DNA from: Icerya purchasi
Lineage: Eukaryota; Arthropoda; Insecta; Hemiptera; Monophlebidae
Reading direction: 5' to 3'
Length of the DNA: 64,000 bases
NCBI GenBank assembly: GCA_039619475.1
Contig: CM077115.1
Span: forward strand, 149,922,274-149,986,273
Shown: one piece after another, positions 38,036-50,970 of the stretch
Numbering within the stretch: position 1 is the first letter of the stretch
Layout: every line of letters starts with the position of its first letter
Notes under the pieces: model-generated
Seen by the model: only the letters and a program-made list of their open reading frames with translations
Databases searched by the model: none
Told to the model about the DNA's origin: nothing
Made by a program: the position numbers and the translations under genes

Positions 38036-38828
38036 AAGAAAAGATGTTTATTTTAACCACTGTTAACTTCTTATTAGTGCAGTATTGGGGTTTTACAATT
38101 AATTATTTCCGTGACTTCAATTCCTTTACCCATTTCGGAAGTTTACAGCAGCACCGAAATGACTTACTGCGCATGAGTTTTTCAAAAGTTTAAAAATAAA
38201 TTAAAGTCTTCTCAGAAGAAATGAACTGAAGAAATAACACCGAGTTAATTACGATTTTCTCCAACCTTTTACCGTACTGGATATTTTCTCTTTTCATTAA
38301 TATAATTCTATTACGCGCACATACAAGTGTATGTTTCAAAATTTTGGCTGCACATCATTTATTTATTAATGTAATATAATACGAGATAACGCAGTATCGC
38401 TTACTGGTTTCTCCCTGAATTATTTAGAGAAAAATAGTGCAGCTTCTTTATACTAAATCGATGGAACTATAATAATCAATAATCGCACACTACAGAGAGC
38501 CCGTGTAAATTCCCGACCTGATATCAGTTATTTTTCCGAAAATACGTTTTATCGCCCACACAGTTTGATTTCTCTAACTTACTTCGCAAAATAAAATATC
38601 GCATTACGACAAATCAAAAATTTTGTAGGTTTTAATAATTCGCATAAAATAACGATACGATAAATAAGCGTGCTTTTTATAGCCTTTTATTATATGTTCG
38701 ATATTATTGTTTGCTTCTATTTAGATAAACTATTAGCATTTACTAATATATATATATATATATATACACATACATATATATACACATACACACATATATA
38801 TAACAAATATATACATATACATATACAT

Positions 38829-38877
<49 letters not shown>

Positions 38878-39161
38878 AGATAAATTCTGGAAAAATATAA
38901 ATCGGAAAATGTACAAATCAACAAATAATAAAAATTAATGCTCGTTAATTACAATATTTTGTCCACAAATTATAATAACAACGAACGAAATAATTAAAAA
39001 ATAAGATTTCTGCTAACATACACTTTATATGGTAACTGCAGTAAAAACAACAGGTGAAAAAAAAAAGTCGATCATATAATAACAAGTAATAGCTTTCAAA
39101 ACGTTATACAGAAAAATCGAACCAACAATATAAATGAAAACGCTAGAAATTAACAATCTAC
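38036..39161. repeat. Noncoding; (TA)n/(CA)n compound microsatellite
   Basis: A compound TA/CA tract spans about 38743-38873, ending in a long pure (TA)n at 38836-38871. The remainder is AT-rich with no gene. Tyr/Ile-rich open frames on both strands over the tract are spurious. Confidence 0.85.
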
Positions 39162-40063
39162 TAGTGGCGGATCCAGGGGGCGTCTCCCCCCAAACAATCA
39201 AAACCTCGATGAAAAAATTTGTTACAACAGATAAACCTAATTTATACCATAAAAGATTTGTATAAATGCATTTAAAACAACAGTAATGAGGAAAATTAGT
39301 AGGATGCAGGAAACTTGTTTGAAAATAGTTCTGCCAAATGGGTTTAAAGCGTGCGAGTTAACAAATGCCACATGGTAGAATGAGAACAAAGAAATGTCAC
39401 TGAAAATGATTTGCTTTTACAATAAGCTGCTAAGGTTGAAAAGACAACATTATTACATTACCTACAAGAAGAAGGGTCTGACGGACCAAGAGATGTTACA
39501 GACGGGGTGAAGAGGAGTCAATAGTAAAATAGACAATGTGGAAGAAGAGCTGCTGATAAAATTAATGGAACATATACCGAAAGAAATCCAAGAAGAAGAG
39601 AATATGAATAGATGGAAGAGTAAAATAAGAATATGGATGATTTAGAAATATGAACTTTAGAATTGAAAATAGATGTTGGTTTTGTTGTTCGCCGTCGCAC
39701 CGTGTTGGTCATTTTGGGTTGTGCTGTGTTCCTTGTTCGTTACATATTCTTCAGGTATTTACTAGCTCATGTATAATAGGCATAAAGTTTAAAACTTCCT
39801 TTACATAAATAACCCTTACTCCGAGAAAAAAAAAAAAATATACAAATAAACCATGGCCGGTTATAAACTGACGTAAGTAAGAGTTCAGTACAAATTTTCT
39901 AATACTATTAAATAATAATTATTAAAATCCGTAGGTAAAATTCATACAAATCTTTTATAGCATAAATTAAGTTTCTCTGTTATAACAAATTTTTCCATAG
40001 AGGCTTTGGTTCTTTGGAGAGAAAATGTCCCCTATTCCCCCCACCGCCGTGGATCCGCCACTG
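39162..40063. mobile_element. Nonautonomous DNA transposon with long TIRs
   Basis: The left terminus TAGTGGCGGATCCAGGGGGC and the inverted right terminus CAGTGGCGGATCCACGGC are followed by matching sequence for about 130 bp: AAAAAATTTGTTACAACAGA left against AAAAATTTGTTATAACAGAG on the complement of the right, then AAACCTAATTTATACCATAA against its near copy. The interior (about 39380-39720) encodes no recognisable transposase. CAGTGGCGGATCCAG-type ends are common in hAT-like elements. The flanking 8-mers (CAATCTAC left, ATAATACA right) are not identical, so the superfamily is tentative. Confidence 0.75.
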
Positions 40064-41480
40064 ATAATACACTATATGCGTCTTTCCATTTTATACTGCG
40101 TACAGGTGTGTGTAATTATTCTGGCTAATACTAATTAACTGTTTCGTATATTTTAGTCACTTTGGCCGCTACCTTTGTTTTTTGATTTTTTGCAGGTTAA
40201 TACGTTTTCCTTTAATACATCATCATTGTACGTTACCAACACATTTTAACATTACAATAATTTTATATTATTGTTTATTTTTTGTTATCATTAAATAATC
40301 TCTACATATAGTCCAATTTTTTAAATTTTCAGCTAGAAAAAAAAGTTGTTCTTTTACATACTTATTTATTTTTTTTCCCCGGGAGAATTATTGGGCCTCA
40401 ATTGTGTAAAAGCAAAAATGATACACAAATGCGCCTGCTGGTTGGACATATTTTTTCTTCCTCTATTTTATATCCTTCGCCAGTCTTTGAGCCCCCCCCC
40501 CGCGCCCTAGGACAAATAACAGTTCTGCCGGAAAGAAAGCGCAACTCAAATTTTTAATTTCACGACGAAGTTGCATTTTTACAGCCATCTTCTACCGTTA
40601 TTGGTTTTGTGGCGCGCATGTGACAGTTTTATTATTAAAAAGGAAATAAATCTTTCTAAAAAAACATCATTAAACACTAATTAACGTGCTATATTTTCAC
40701 CGGGGAAAATTATTATTCAAAACGAAGAAAAAATTAAACCGTTACAAGTCATCATTCCGCAGAATCGTTAAACTAGTCATCGAAGACTGATCGTGTGGCA
40801 CATTACTAAAGAGATGACGAACACACTTCCAATAAAAATATCCGTCAACATACCATAAATTATTCATTCTCCAAATAAGGAGCGACGCATTTATTTTCCA
40901 TATTTGAGAAAGACCAACTCGTCGACAAATAAGAAATTATCATAGAGAGCTTATTAACGATCGTGAACTTTCTTCTCGGTGATCGTGATTCGGTTAGCGG
41001 ACAAAAATCGGATAGGACAGCAATCGGCCGACTTAATATTATCTTTCGTGTAGTATCTGCAGCAGTTTGCCTCGGCTTCAACTCGTTGCACGCCGTCTAT
41101 CATCAGCGCTATTCTCGCATACTCCTGATGTGTTGTAAAGTCGACACCGGTAACCAAAACTTTAATCTGTTCCTGAATAATAGTTTTTTTGTTGTTGTTT
41201 TGATGTTGTTTGTTTTTTTTTTATCATCAGATGCTCGACGGAGAAATCGGAGTGTATGTGTTTGCAGGAAGAGCCAGTATGAAAAAGGTTTTCGCGAGTA
41301 ACAGGAGAAATATGTAAAAAAAACCGACATTTTCGAGTCGGTAATATAATAGCAGATCCATCACGCTTCATCTTGATTTTCATACGGATTCAGAAAAATT
41401 ATATACGCGGGAGAAAAGCGTGTACGTGCATCATATGAGTAGTGCTCAGTTCCATATCAGTTTCTCTCGAAAGATGGATG
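40064..41480. other. Noncoding; low-stop region near 41 kb
   Basis: At about 40960-41160 several frames on both strands are open together. The minus-strand frame starts after TTATTCAG (end about 41178) and runs about 70 codons to a stop near 40953 (it includes VTGVDFTTHQEYARIALMID). I recognise no domain. Because other frames are equally open, composition may explain it. The rest is AT-rich, with poly-C near 40490. Confidence 0.3.
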
Positions 41481-42150
41481 AACGAAATAGTCCCATTTTT
41501 ACAGCGACTAGTCACGACGACGCTTGTACACACAACTATATAACTGACCTGCCCGCATTCCAGGACACGTAACATCCTGATAGAAACACGTAGGCACGCT
41601 TACAACAACAGCACGGCACATCATGGTGAAAGGGCGTCGCCGGCCGCAAGACAATGTGACCAGCCGCCGGCGATCGGGCTTGTAGTGGTGACTGAAGAAA
41701 AGTCCAGATCTGTGCGGGCGCATCGCGCGCTTCGAGGATATTATCAGTCTCGTCGTCGTCTACAGAGACGTATCTTTATCCTTATCGGCGGGAATCCGCT
41801 GCATCCGAGAGTCCGGCCATCGTCAATGGACCAGAACATCTAGAGGACCAGTTTACCATCGGCGACTGTGTTGCGTCGTCTCACAGAATCTGGATCGTAC
41901 ACAAAAGCACCGTGTGGTCATTAACTCTTCTCACCAGTAGCAGTAGCAGCAGCAACAGCAGGAGGAACAGTAGATACGGCTCGATGATGATAAATTATAT
42001 CGCACATACGACGCACAGCGGCGATTCCAAATTTCTAGAAGGCCCATGTATAAAAATGCAAAAGGTCACGCTTCATCTGACGTCCTTCGCGGTCCGATGG
42101 GCAAGACGTCCAAGACGTTGACGAGTGACCGTAAAGGAATTAATATTATA
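41480..42150. promoter_or_regulatory. CpG-rich island, possible promoter or 5' exon
   Basis: This is the most GC/CpG-rich stretch of the window (for example GGCGTCGCCGGCCGCAAG near 41632 and GCGCATCGCGCGCTTC near 41717). On the minus strand a good donor, GCGGGCAG then GTCAGT, ends a potential exon at 41549. CAG repeats (AGTAGCAGTAGCAGCAGC) occur near 41935. Frames are open on both strands but no protein is recognisable. Such an island in AT-rich insect DNA often marks a promoter and untranslated first exon; direction is unclear. Confidence 0.3.
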
Positions 42151-43404
42151 TCCTCGAGGAAGTCCCAACTAGCGCACGAGGAAATATCTCGCTTTTCGCT
42201 CTAAATATTTATTATTCGCGATTTCCTTTTCGTTTTGAATATTACAAAACGACAGTTGCGGCCACTGCTACGAAACGAACTAACTACATCCGGTGCGAAT
42301 GGCACATTCGACATGCCAGTAGTCCCAAGTTTAGTAGTCTGCTAACTGGCCGAAATTAAGCATCCTCTTTAATGGTGGTGGTACACACCACTTTACTTCC
42401 GATTGTGTACAAATCGCTTGCATAATAATCATCGTTCTAAACGATTTTATTACGTAATCGCGAGCGCCAAACTGGTTTTAAACTGATTCATCAGCTTGAA
42501 TAGCTTTAGGCACAACAAATTTCAACGTTCGAATTATGCGCTATCTTCCGCTAGGACGACGCATACTGCTCGCTCTTAGTTTCCGAAAAAACATTTATCG
42601 CGTCGACCACTATAAAGATTACGCATAATACAAATACAGTATTGCTGTTGCGTGAAAATAATACATTCAAATAACAACTGTGTAAAATCAAACAACCGGG
42701 AGGGGGGTTAAAGCACAACATATTTCAAGCATATAGTGTGATCGAATTAAAATTCAAGCCAGAAGCTGCGAAAAGAATTTTTATAAATATGCCACAAACT
42801 ATGGTTACGAAAAAAATCGGTTCTTCAACAAATAAACGGAACTCTGGATAAAGAGCTATTTTTAACTTTGAAATTTCTCTTCAATACATCTACCTGTCCG
42901 AAGAGTTGGTATATCTTTCCGCTACGCCGAATGATTAGTATCGAAAAGGTCCCCCCGCAGAATCAAATGTGAAAGAAGAAACGAAGAAAAGGAAGACTAC
43001 ACCGAATATATTATCAGGTAATCGATTCGGGTAAAAGAGATAAAAAATCTGATTACTGAACTAAAGCTTTACATGATTAACTGGAACGGTGAACGATGAC
43101 AGAGATGCTATAGGGAACGGGATGATTTTATGTCAACCTATTAAAAAACTAAGAAAATTTTTATTTCATCAAAAATACGGAAATACATTTATGCATTTCT
43201 TCGCATTATTAAATATTACATTCTCCAACAGACCCTTAAAATAACAGAAGAAAATGGCTATTCCAGGCTCAAACGGCTCAATTCATATAGGAAAATACGA
43301 GGAACAATTCTTTGGATCGGATATAATAACTTTAACTTACACTTTAAACAAATTATACCGCAAATACCGTGTGCTACACACGGCATAAAAATACATCCCA
43401 GTTT

Positions 43405-43450
<46 letters not shown>

Positions 43451-43465
43451 CATACATATATATAT

Positions 43466-43502
<37 letters not shown>

Positions 43503-44499
43503 TATATACATATATATGCACACATATATGTATATATATACATAATTTTTTTTTTAAATTAATTTTTTTTCGAAACTAATAAGAGGTTTAATAATCCGCG
43601 CCATGGCAGTATGAATTTTGTAATAAATTTTGTAATGCGTGTTGTAATTGAACAAATCATCCGGAAGAATATGCATCAAGGTCAGACTGAGTATGGAAAG
43701 AAATGGCCAAAACGACGGAACGGGAAACATTCGGGTTGGTCATCGTTCAAAGAAAATTATGTAACAGATGAATATATATAACCATTGGCGGAAATTAAAG
43801 GTAAACAACAATAACAATATCATGACAAGGTTATTATCCTTGAATGTCCGGAACTAAATATGCATCATCTATGTTTTTTTTTGTTTTTTTTTTGGAAACC
43901 TAGTAGAACAGAACCAGATCTTAAAATGAATGAGGGTCATATGCTGCCAACAGACAATTAACCATTATATTCCAAACAAACAAAAAAAAACTTAATAATA
44001 AAAATAAATTCCTCAGTATGAGTGTATGTTTTTTTAAGATTAAAAAATCGTATTTTAAATTGTTTCTGTTTTTTTTATCCAATTTTTGTTTAGTTCAAGC
44101 ACACTTTATTTGACTGAGAACTTTTTATTTTTTCTCAGCGTTCGTGAATTTAATTTTTTATTATTTTCTTTTTTTTTTTTTTTTTGTTGTGATCAATACT
44201 GTAAAACGATGTACCATATTAAAAAATTTAAAACAACTATAAGTTTAAAACTTTGTAAGTAAATATAAACTTTAAATATGCACAATACAAAATAAGTTAA
44301 AACTGTACGGTAGTTAGGCCAGTTACAATAATCCTTTACGTCGGTCCCGTTGAATATAATTCCATTTCAATGTATTTTTCGTTTTATTATTCTATTACTA
44401 TTTAAACATTTTTAAACAAAAAATTAATTATTTTTTTCGGATAGGAGCTAACTAACTAAGAACTGTGCCAGCAGGCCAAGAATAACGCAAAAAATGAGA
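42151..44499. other. Noncoding with a long TA/CA microsatellite
   Basis: A TA-rich compound microsatellite spans 43405-43542. A hairpin GTGGTG…CACCAC lies near 42377-42395. Poly-T lies near 44168-44185. Open frames over the microsatellite (43258-43543 minus) are spurious. No gene is seen. Confidence 0.55.
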
Positions 44500-45020
44500 A
44501 AAACAAGTTAGATTCTAATATAAATTGAAACGAGACAAATGAAGGCGACTAGTAGTATGGGAACAACAGCTAATGAGGAAAGTGCAAGCATCCCTATTTG
44601 GGCATAAAGACTTAAATGCTGGGAATAGCTGGATGCTAATGGAAAGAAAGGAAGCGTCATCGATGTCTCAAACACAGTTATGGTCGCAGAAGCACATAGC
44701 GCGGAAAGGAAACGACAGGGAATCGAAAAGAAGGAGAAGGAAGAAAAGTGCGATTGTGACAAATGCGTATTGTGCAGGAAGAGACAAAATGACTAAAGGA
44801 CAGACACTAAAGTCGCCAAGAAGGATGAATTTGAAAAGCAAGAGGAGAAATCTCGGACGATTTTTGTAAAATGAACACGTTGTGATAAAATAAGAATATC
44901 GCTGAGAATTTAAATAAATCGGTTGTTAACGGAAACGGAACGAACCAGGCGAGATCAACTATTGTTCAGAATGCCATAACAACACACACTAAGTATCCAA
45001 ATAAAATCGATATTCAGTTA
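44500..45020 (-). pseudogene. Probable RNase H/C-terminal tail of a non-LTR element
   Basis: The minus strand first shows a decayed RNase H-like motif (ISILFGYLVCVVMAF, about 45012-44968), resembling I.FxW(I/V)PxHVGIxGN. It then has IRICHNRTFLPS near 44760 (counterpart of LRIGHxRxTHS), followed by MCFCDHNCV and then IQLFPAFKSLCPNRDA (44700-44590), which fits the C..C…HILxxCPxF…R tail. The order and strand agree with the copies at 26.6 and 37.4 kb, and the plus strand is likewise purine-rich. It is more degraded than those two. Confidence 0.45.
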
Positions 45021-48000
45021 GGTAGACCACGAGAGTACGTACGAAAAAAAATAATATAGTCAGACAATGGCGGTTGAAGAGGGGTAGCCGCCAGCAGGAC
45101 GTGTTTTTAGTAAGAAATTTGTTGTCATGGAAGCAAAACGAAATGAAAAGAATTGCCCGAAGAATCGCATAAGATTCATCAGCTGAGAAAATAGAGCCGA
45201 AAGAAGAATGTTTAAAGTTTCCAGAAAAATTGAGAAGAAAATTAACGACAGTTAGGTTCCGTATGTAAGTTGCTTCAATGTTTACGAAGGAACCCGTTCA
45301 GAGAAATCACGTTAGTTCTTTAAAATTTCCATTTTAATATACGCACGATAATACGCAAAAGGTATATTTTGAAACAATTACTTTATCCTAAATAAACTGA
45401 ATAGAACCTATATATATATATACACATACGCACACATAGTCACTCACTCACTCACACAAATCCAACAATAATCGACAGCAAAATTAAAGGATAAAAACGA
45501 AGTTAATTCTTTTCTATTTAATGTTTACAACAGATTTTATACGTGGCTCACTGGGCGAACGACAAGTAGTCAAAATAATATGGCAATGTGGGCCTAATAA
45601 GAGTGGACATGATTTGGACTTTTCCCAGTGGGAACAAAGGAAGAACATGCAATGACAATTTTAGGATAAATAGTAATGACGCAGAAAATAAAGATACAAA
45701 ACTCGGTAACAAATAACTTGGAGGCGGATAACAAGTTAATTTAGGTGCGCGCAATTAATAACGAAGCAAATAGATTTCGGAATCGAACAGAATACCCCTT
45801 AATCGCATATGGAAGAGTATTTGAAAAATCAAGCAAAGTTTGAACAATGAGAAACGTTATGTTAATGTTGCTGTTGTATGCGATGATTTCGCATCAAAAG
45901 TACAGGATGATAAAATTTAATCGTTTCTCTTTTATGACCCGAAATGTGAATTTTTGGAGACTATCCCTGCTGGAAAATTCGGGGGAAAAAAAAGATTATC
46001 AATGAGAATTCGTCCTGGATAACGTTAAACAGTGACTTGATGTGTGGAACAATTGTTCCATTCGGTATGTAATAATAGACAACCGTTCCGGCATCCGGTA
46101 GTTCAGTCATGATGGCCTACCGTAGTGGCAAAGAAAGAGGACATAGCAAACAGTTAAGTCAAAAAATCGTATATATCAATTTAAAAAAAATATCCAAACA
46201 AAATACGCGCGCAATGTGGAAATAAAAAAACCAACAATTAGCAAATTAATTAGAAAAAAAAAGTCTCTCTTAAATTCCTCAAATGTTATTCTCGATTTTA
46301 GTAAATTCATCCGTATTTATAGACCGCCGTTTTACGCAACAACCCCTTTTGGAAAAATCTCTTTTTGATGTTCATGGTTTTCTTCTCCTCTCCAAACTCA
46401 CTTCAGCCAAAACAATAATGACGTCTTCGCACTATATTTCTTATTCGATTTTTTCCACATTATACTAAATTAAGTCGATTTCCTTTCACCTATTATTATT
46501 GGACTATTCTTGCCGACATGACAAATATCGACGTACGATAATTTAAGCGTGTGTTCTACTGTTGAGCGGCAAGAAAACAACAAACATTTCCGTCCTCTAC
46601 ATGAAGGATGCGCAACATTCATGTTTCTAATCTTTAAGCAATCCGATAGAGTGCTCTGCATACACACGTATACATAGTAGTTTGCATTCTTGCTGTGTCG
46701 ATTACGTCCGCTATTTTTATATCGCAACAGGTACGCATAATTAAAAGTCTTCCTCCCCAATAGGCAGAGTGTGATGCAAAATGAACGAGAAACAGTTTTT
46801 AATTTCATACATTGCATTGTTTTATAATCGTAAAAAGCAAAATATATTATTTACAAGTTGCCGACCAATTTCCGATGTGTTGAATACTCGAAATTAATCC
46901 AAATTTAATAATTAACGTATTTCTCTGTCGGTGTATACGTTATGAAACGTTATCGATATTGAAAGGAAGGAGCTTAAACGGCGATACTTTTACGAAAAGA
47001 TTGTTTCAGAAAAACTGCACACGCACAAGTGCTAAATATCAGCAGATAATAAATTTAAATTTTAAAATGCTCTGTAAAGGATATTCAACTTGTTCGATAG
47101 GGTCGAACTATTTCGGCTATTTCCCGTTTTCCATTCTCATTTTCACCGATAACTGCCGAGATTATTACAACGAAAACCTCTGCTAATATCAGTTACGGGG
47201 TAATCTTTCATAAGCGTATGTGTAACATTATTTCCAGACTTATTGCTTTCCGTTAAATGTCGGGACCTTTCGCAAAATACTTTTCGCAACGCAATAAGGC
47301 TCGTTAAAAAAAAAAAAAAAATAATATTTATATTTTATTCGTTAATAACGAAATAAAAGAAAAATCCCATCATGCACTATTTCATTTAACAATATCTGGA
47401 GAGGAGTTTTTCTAGATGATAATGTAGCGAATTTCTGTCGCAACACGCAGATGATACCGTACGAATAATCTTCGACGCAATAAGAGGTGAACAAGAACGG
47501 AAATTACATTAATTGAACGACAGAACATAGAACGAATTTGCAAAGGAAGAGGATAATCCCGGAAGAGAAGTTACATGCGATAACGAGTAGTTATTATTAC
47601 GGGACATAAGTGTCACTCTTCGTGAGGGATAAATCTCCGATAAAACTATCACTGAAGAGAATGGTGCGTAAGCCGAGCCAATGATTACACGTTTATCATG
47701 TGCCTAGTAGTTTAGTGGCTTTTTCTATTGCTTTTTTCCGGAACAATGAGCGCGTTATTACATTACGTTTTATACTTGGGAAAACTAAACAAGCGCAAGT
47801 GTCTTGTCAAACTCAAGGGAATGTACCGGAGGTATTTTACCGCCTTAGATGGTGATTTATTGAAACTAGAGCGATAACACGGCAGGTTTAAATTTCAACA
47901 TGAGCGACCCCGAATGGTATTGCAGCTGCGCCGTTGAATTACGAAAAGGTAATAATGCTGGTAGGCAAACATAGCGGGAAGCTAAGGGCAACGAACTTGC

Positions 48001-49959
48001 CTAAAATCTTTAAATTAGTACACGATAGGTGTCTTGTTAAACATTTACATGCTTTTGTACATATCACAAACACAAAAAAAAAAATATGCAATAAAACGAA
48101 CCGAGTAAATGGGATATTTTACTAAACAAATACCGGATGTAAATAATCACAAACTTCAGCGCGCTTTTATAAATTTTTCTCAATAACACACACACACACG
48201 TGTTTTTACATACTGAGTAGTTATATTTATATTAAATATTTAATATTTGCTTGTTTATTGTAGTAGTTTACAGGTTAAGTGCAGAATTCACCTTTTAAAT
48301 TAAAAATTTAGACTAAAACGAAACGAAAAATACCCATTTACAAAGCGATATCTGCTTTGTTGATGGACCAACCTTCTTTCGAAAACTACATTGTCACAGA
48401 AATAGTTTTAAAAATTTCTAGCTCTTTCTGATGCAATTTTAAATGTGTATTTATATCATAACATATGCACAAGTACGCACAGACGCACAAATCGATTCTT
48501 CAGATCACATTGCTCTAAATGATGGTCTGATATAATTCTTACAAAAGAGACGATTTTAATTGGCTATATAGTTTTTTGAACACATAATCGACACGAAACT
48601 GTTATATGCTTCTTCAAATTGCCCCTCGCGTTTAAGCATGGGTCCAAGTAATTAAGTCAATTAAAGTAAAAATAAAAGACGTTATTTATTAAAAGCGACC
48701 TTTTTTCTTTCTAATTTTAGTTTTCGCAAAATATTTAACACTTCAATCTTGAAAACTAAATTAATGTACTTGGATTCCAAATTAGATTGATTATTAGAAG
48801 ACTCTTGTTGACGATATTTTCGTTCACATCGATATTCGAAATTAGATTTTTTCTAAAATGTGTGAGAATTCATATCGTTTCGAAAGATGCAGATTATTTC
48901 TGAATAGAAAATACTATTTGAAAATGTCAAATTAAAACGGCAAAGAAAATTACAGTACGGAATAAATAACAGAGAGTTAAATGATGAGATTGATGACAAA
49001 ATTACGGCAACAAAAAAACAATAGGGAAATAATTACAAATAAAAAAACAAAAATAAGGGAAAACCAGCATTTAGAAAAAATTTTTAATCATTAAATATTT
49101 TCAAAATGTACTTTTACACGATACATATGAACATTTAAATATTAAATGTATAAGTTAATTTTATTTATCAAAGAAAAATACATAGGAACAAACATTGAAA
49201 ATGAAGAAAAAGAACAAGCATAATCAAGATTTTTTCAGAGAATGGCCGATCCTGCTGGCACAATACACATGCGCGTGTTACCCATCAGTATCTCTGCCGA
49301 AAATTATTCATAATATACAAGTACGTACGAAAATCGTTTGATGAATAATGAAAAGAGGTACATGAAACGGCTGGAAATAAAGTTAAATTATTATTTCCAA
49401 ACGCTGCGTTATAATGCAAAATATTTAAAGGACAGGGATATTTTTGGCAATTATCTTTTCCTTCCTTTCCATCTTTTTTTTTTTTTTTTGTAAATTATTT
49501 TTTGACAAATTTTCTTTTTTTCATTAATTTTTCTACTTCAAAATGTAACAATGATTCCCACTGATAGGGATTTTCATTTATAAAATTATACAAATTTTTA
49601 TTTTACGATCACCACATTGGAATTCTATATCGTAAAAATGAAATTTATATACAAAAACGTAAAGAGATAATCGATAATTCGAAGAAAAAAGTGTCCTCAG
49701 TTTGAAAATAAAAAAGGCAAATATTGAAGAATTTCAATAAATGAAGTTCTAAGTTAGCTTTAAACGAATAAAAAACGATGTAACGCGCCTACATTAATAA
49801 TAGACGGCAACTTTACTGACTTGGAAGATTTAACAAATCTACTATGAGAGGAACAGTATTAATTAATTACAAGAAAAAAGTATTGATGTAATTTAATTTA
49901 CTTTAAAACCGTAAGTAATACATATTATATTTTATGTGTATGTATAGAAATATATATAT
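45021..49959. other. AT-rich noncoding, no gene seen
   Basis: Short (TA)n and (ACTC)n lie near 45412-45460, (AC)n near 48187-48200, poly-T near 49472-49489. The minus-strand open frame at 46470-46817 (115 codons) shows no known domain. No gene is supported. Confidence 0.5.
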
Positions 49960-50215
49960 TATTATTCATCAGCTGATCAACCAGTATTTATGGTGTAGCC
50001 TCTTCTTGAATTGAATTCCAGATTAGGTGGTCCGTTGTTCATCCACTAGTTTTCGCCATTTCTGCCGGTCTTGGGCAATTCTGATCCAGATGACCTGCAA
50101 TTTTCATCTAATTTCATAGTCCCACCCCAAGTGTGGTCGTTTCCGGATCCAGAGTTCTACCATCTTCTGGACCAATCGGGCCTCCGGAGAATAAGGGCCG
50201 TTTAATCTGGTTGTT
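49960..50215 (-). pseudogene. C-terminal tail of an RTE-like endonuclease/RT protein
   Basis: On the minus strand RIAQDRQKWRKLVDEQRTT (about 50095-50035) matches the very conserved last segment (…W..iAqDR..Wr.l…) of RTE-like and related insect endonuclease/reverse transcriptases. Upstream, VELWIRKRPHLGWDYEIR corresponds to the GRPxxRWxDDI block, with the Gly and Asp positions degraded. A stop lies between the two blocks. A short 3' stretch and then (TA)-rich sequence follow, as is usual for RTE 3' ends. Only the last tens of codons remain, which is a 5'-truncated insertion. Confidence 0.7.
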
Positions 50216-50778
50216 TTAGTTATTTTTTTTTTTTTTTAAGTACTCTTGGTTTTGAGAAAAAAAGACTTTCATATTTTCTATATTTTTAAAAACGTTTAAA
50301 GATATTTTTATTTTACAAACGAAAAGTGATATCAAAAAATATTACGTCAAGCTATCGCTGTCATATATATATATATATATAATAGTTAAAAGAAGTTTAA
50401 AATTTTAAATGAATTAATTTTGATAACAGTGAAGGGTGACGTATACACCGTTTGACTTCTTTCTCGAGTTTCAAACAAAATGTTGCCTCCCTATACCGTT
50501 TTTTGGTTTTATAAAAAATTAACGATACAATCAAGATAACATGTACGGTTTAAAAATAAAGTAATATTTTTCTTATAATTAATCAATCTTGTTTTCAGTA
50601 CTCTCATTATAGGCTTTAAAAGTATCATCGCCACTGAACATCAACATTCCTCTGTGTCTATAGCAATATTGAACTTTTATTTGTAATAAGAACTTGATTA
50701 ATGTAATTAAGGTATTTAGATAAAAATATTACAACGAGAGACAAAGTTTAATGTTGTAATGTTATATTCGTTTCTAAA
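50216..50778. other. Noncoding with (TA)n
   Basis: Poly-T at 50223-50238 and (TA)n at 50363-50382. No gene is seen. Confidence 0.6.
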
Positions 50779-50970
50779 ACCCTCATGGATGGCAACTACG
50801 AGACCATTTAGAACTCGTGGATTTTACTTAATTTTATTCTTAATTTATTATTATTAAATTGTGATTATTAAACTGACTTTATGTTTTAAAAGTTATATTT
50901 TTTATTAATTTCCTAACACTTATATTTCTTATACAGCCGCCCGTTGAAAACACAATAATTAATTCAGTAT
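50779..50970 (-). repeat. Dispersed repeat, TTGGCATCCCT family, copy 4
   Basis: The minus strand reads GTAAAATCCACGAG, then a short variable piece, then CTCGTAGTTGCCATCCATGA. It is collinear with the copy at 5909-6110, including the shared GAAAACACAATAATTA near its other end. Confidence 0.5.

Noticed and set aside
42335..42360. CCGAAATTAAGCA, identical to the internal promoter region of 5S rRNA
   Set aside because: The identity covers only about 13 bases and the flanks do not align with 5S rRNA.
43258..43543. Tyr/Ile/Val-rich open frames over TA/CA tracts (also at 38.7, 30.3 and 60.8 kb)
   Set aside because: They read simple microsatellites, and the same tract is open on both strands.
46470..46817. 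115-codon minus-strand open frame
   Set aside because: No domain, no splice context, ordinary AT-rich composition; a frame of this length is expected a few times in 64 kb over six frames.
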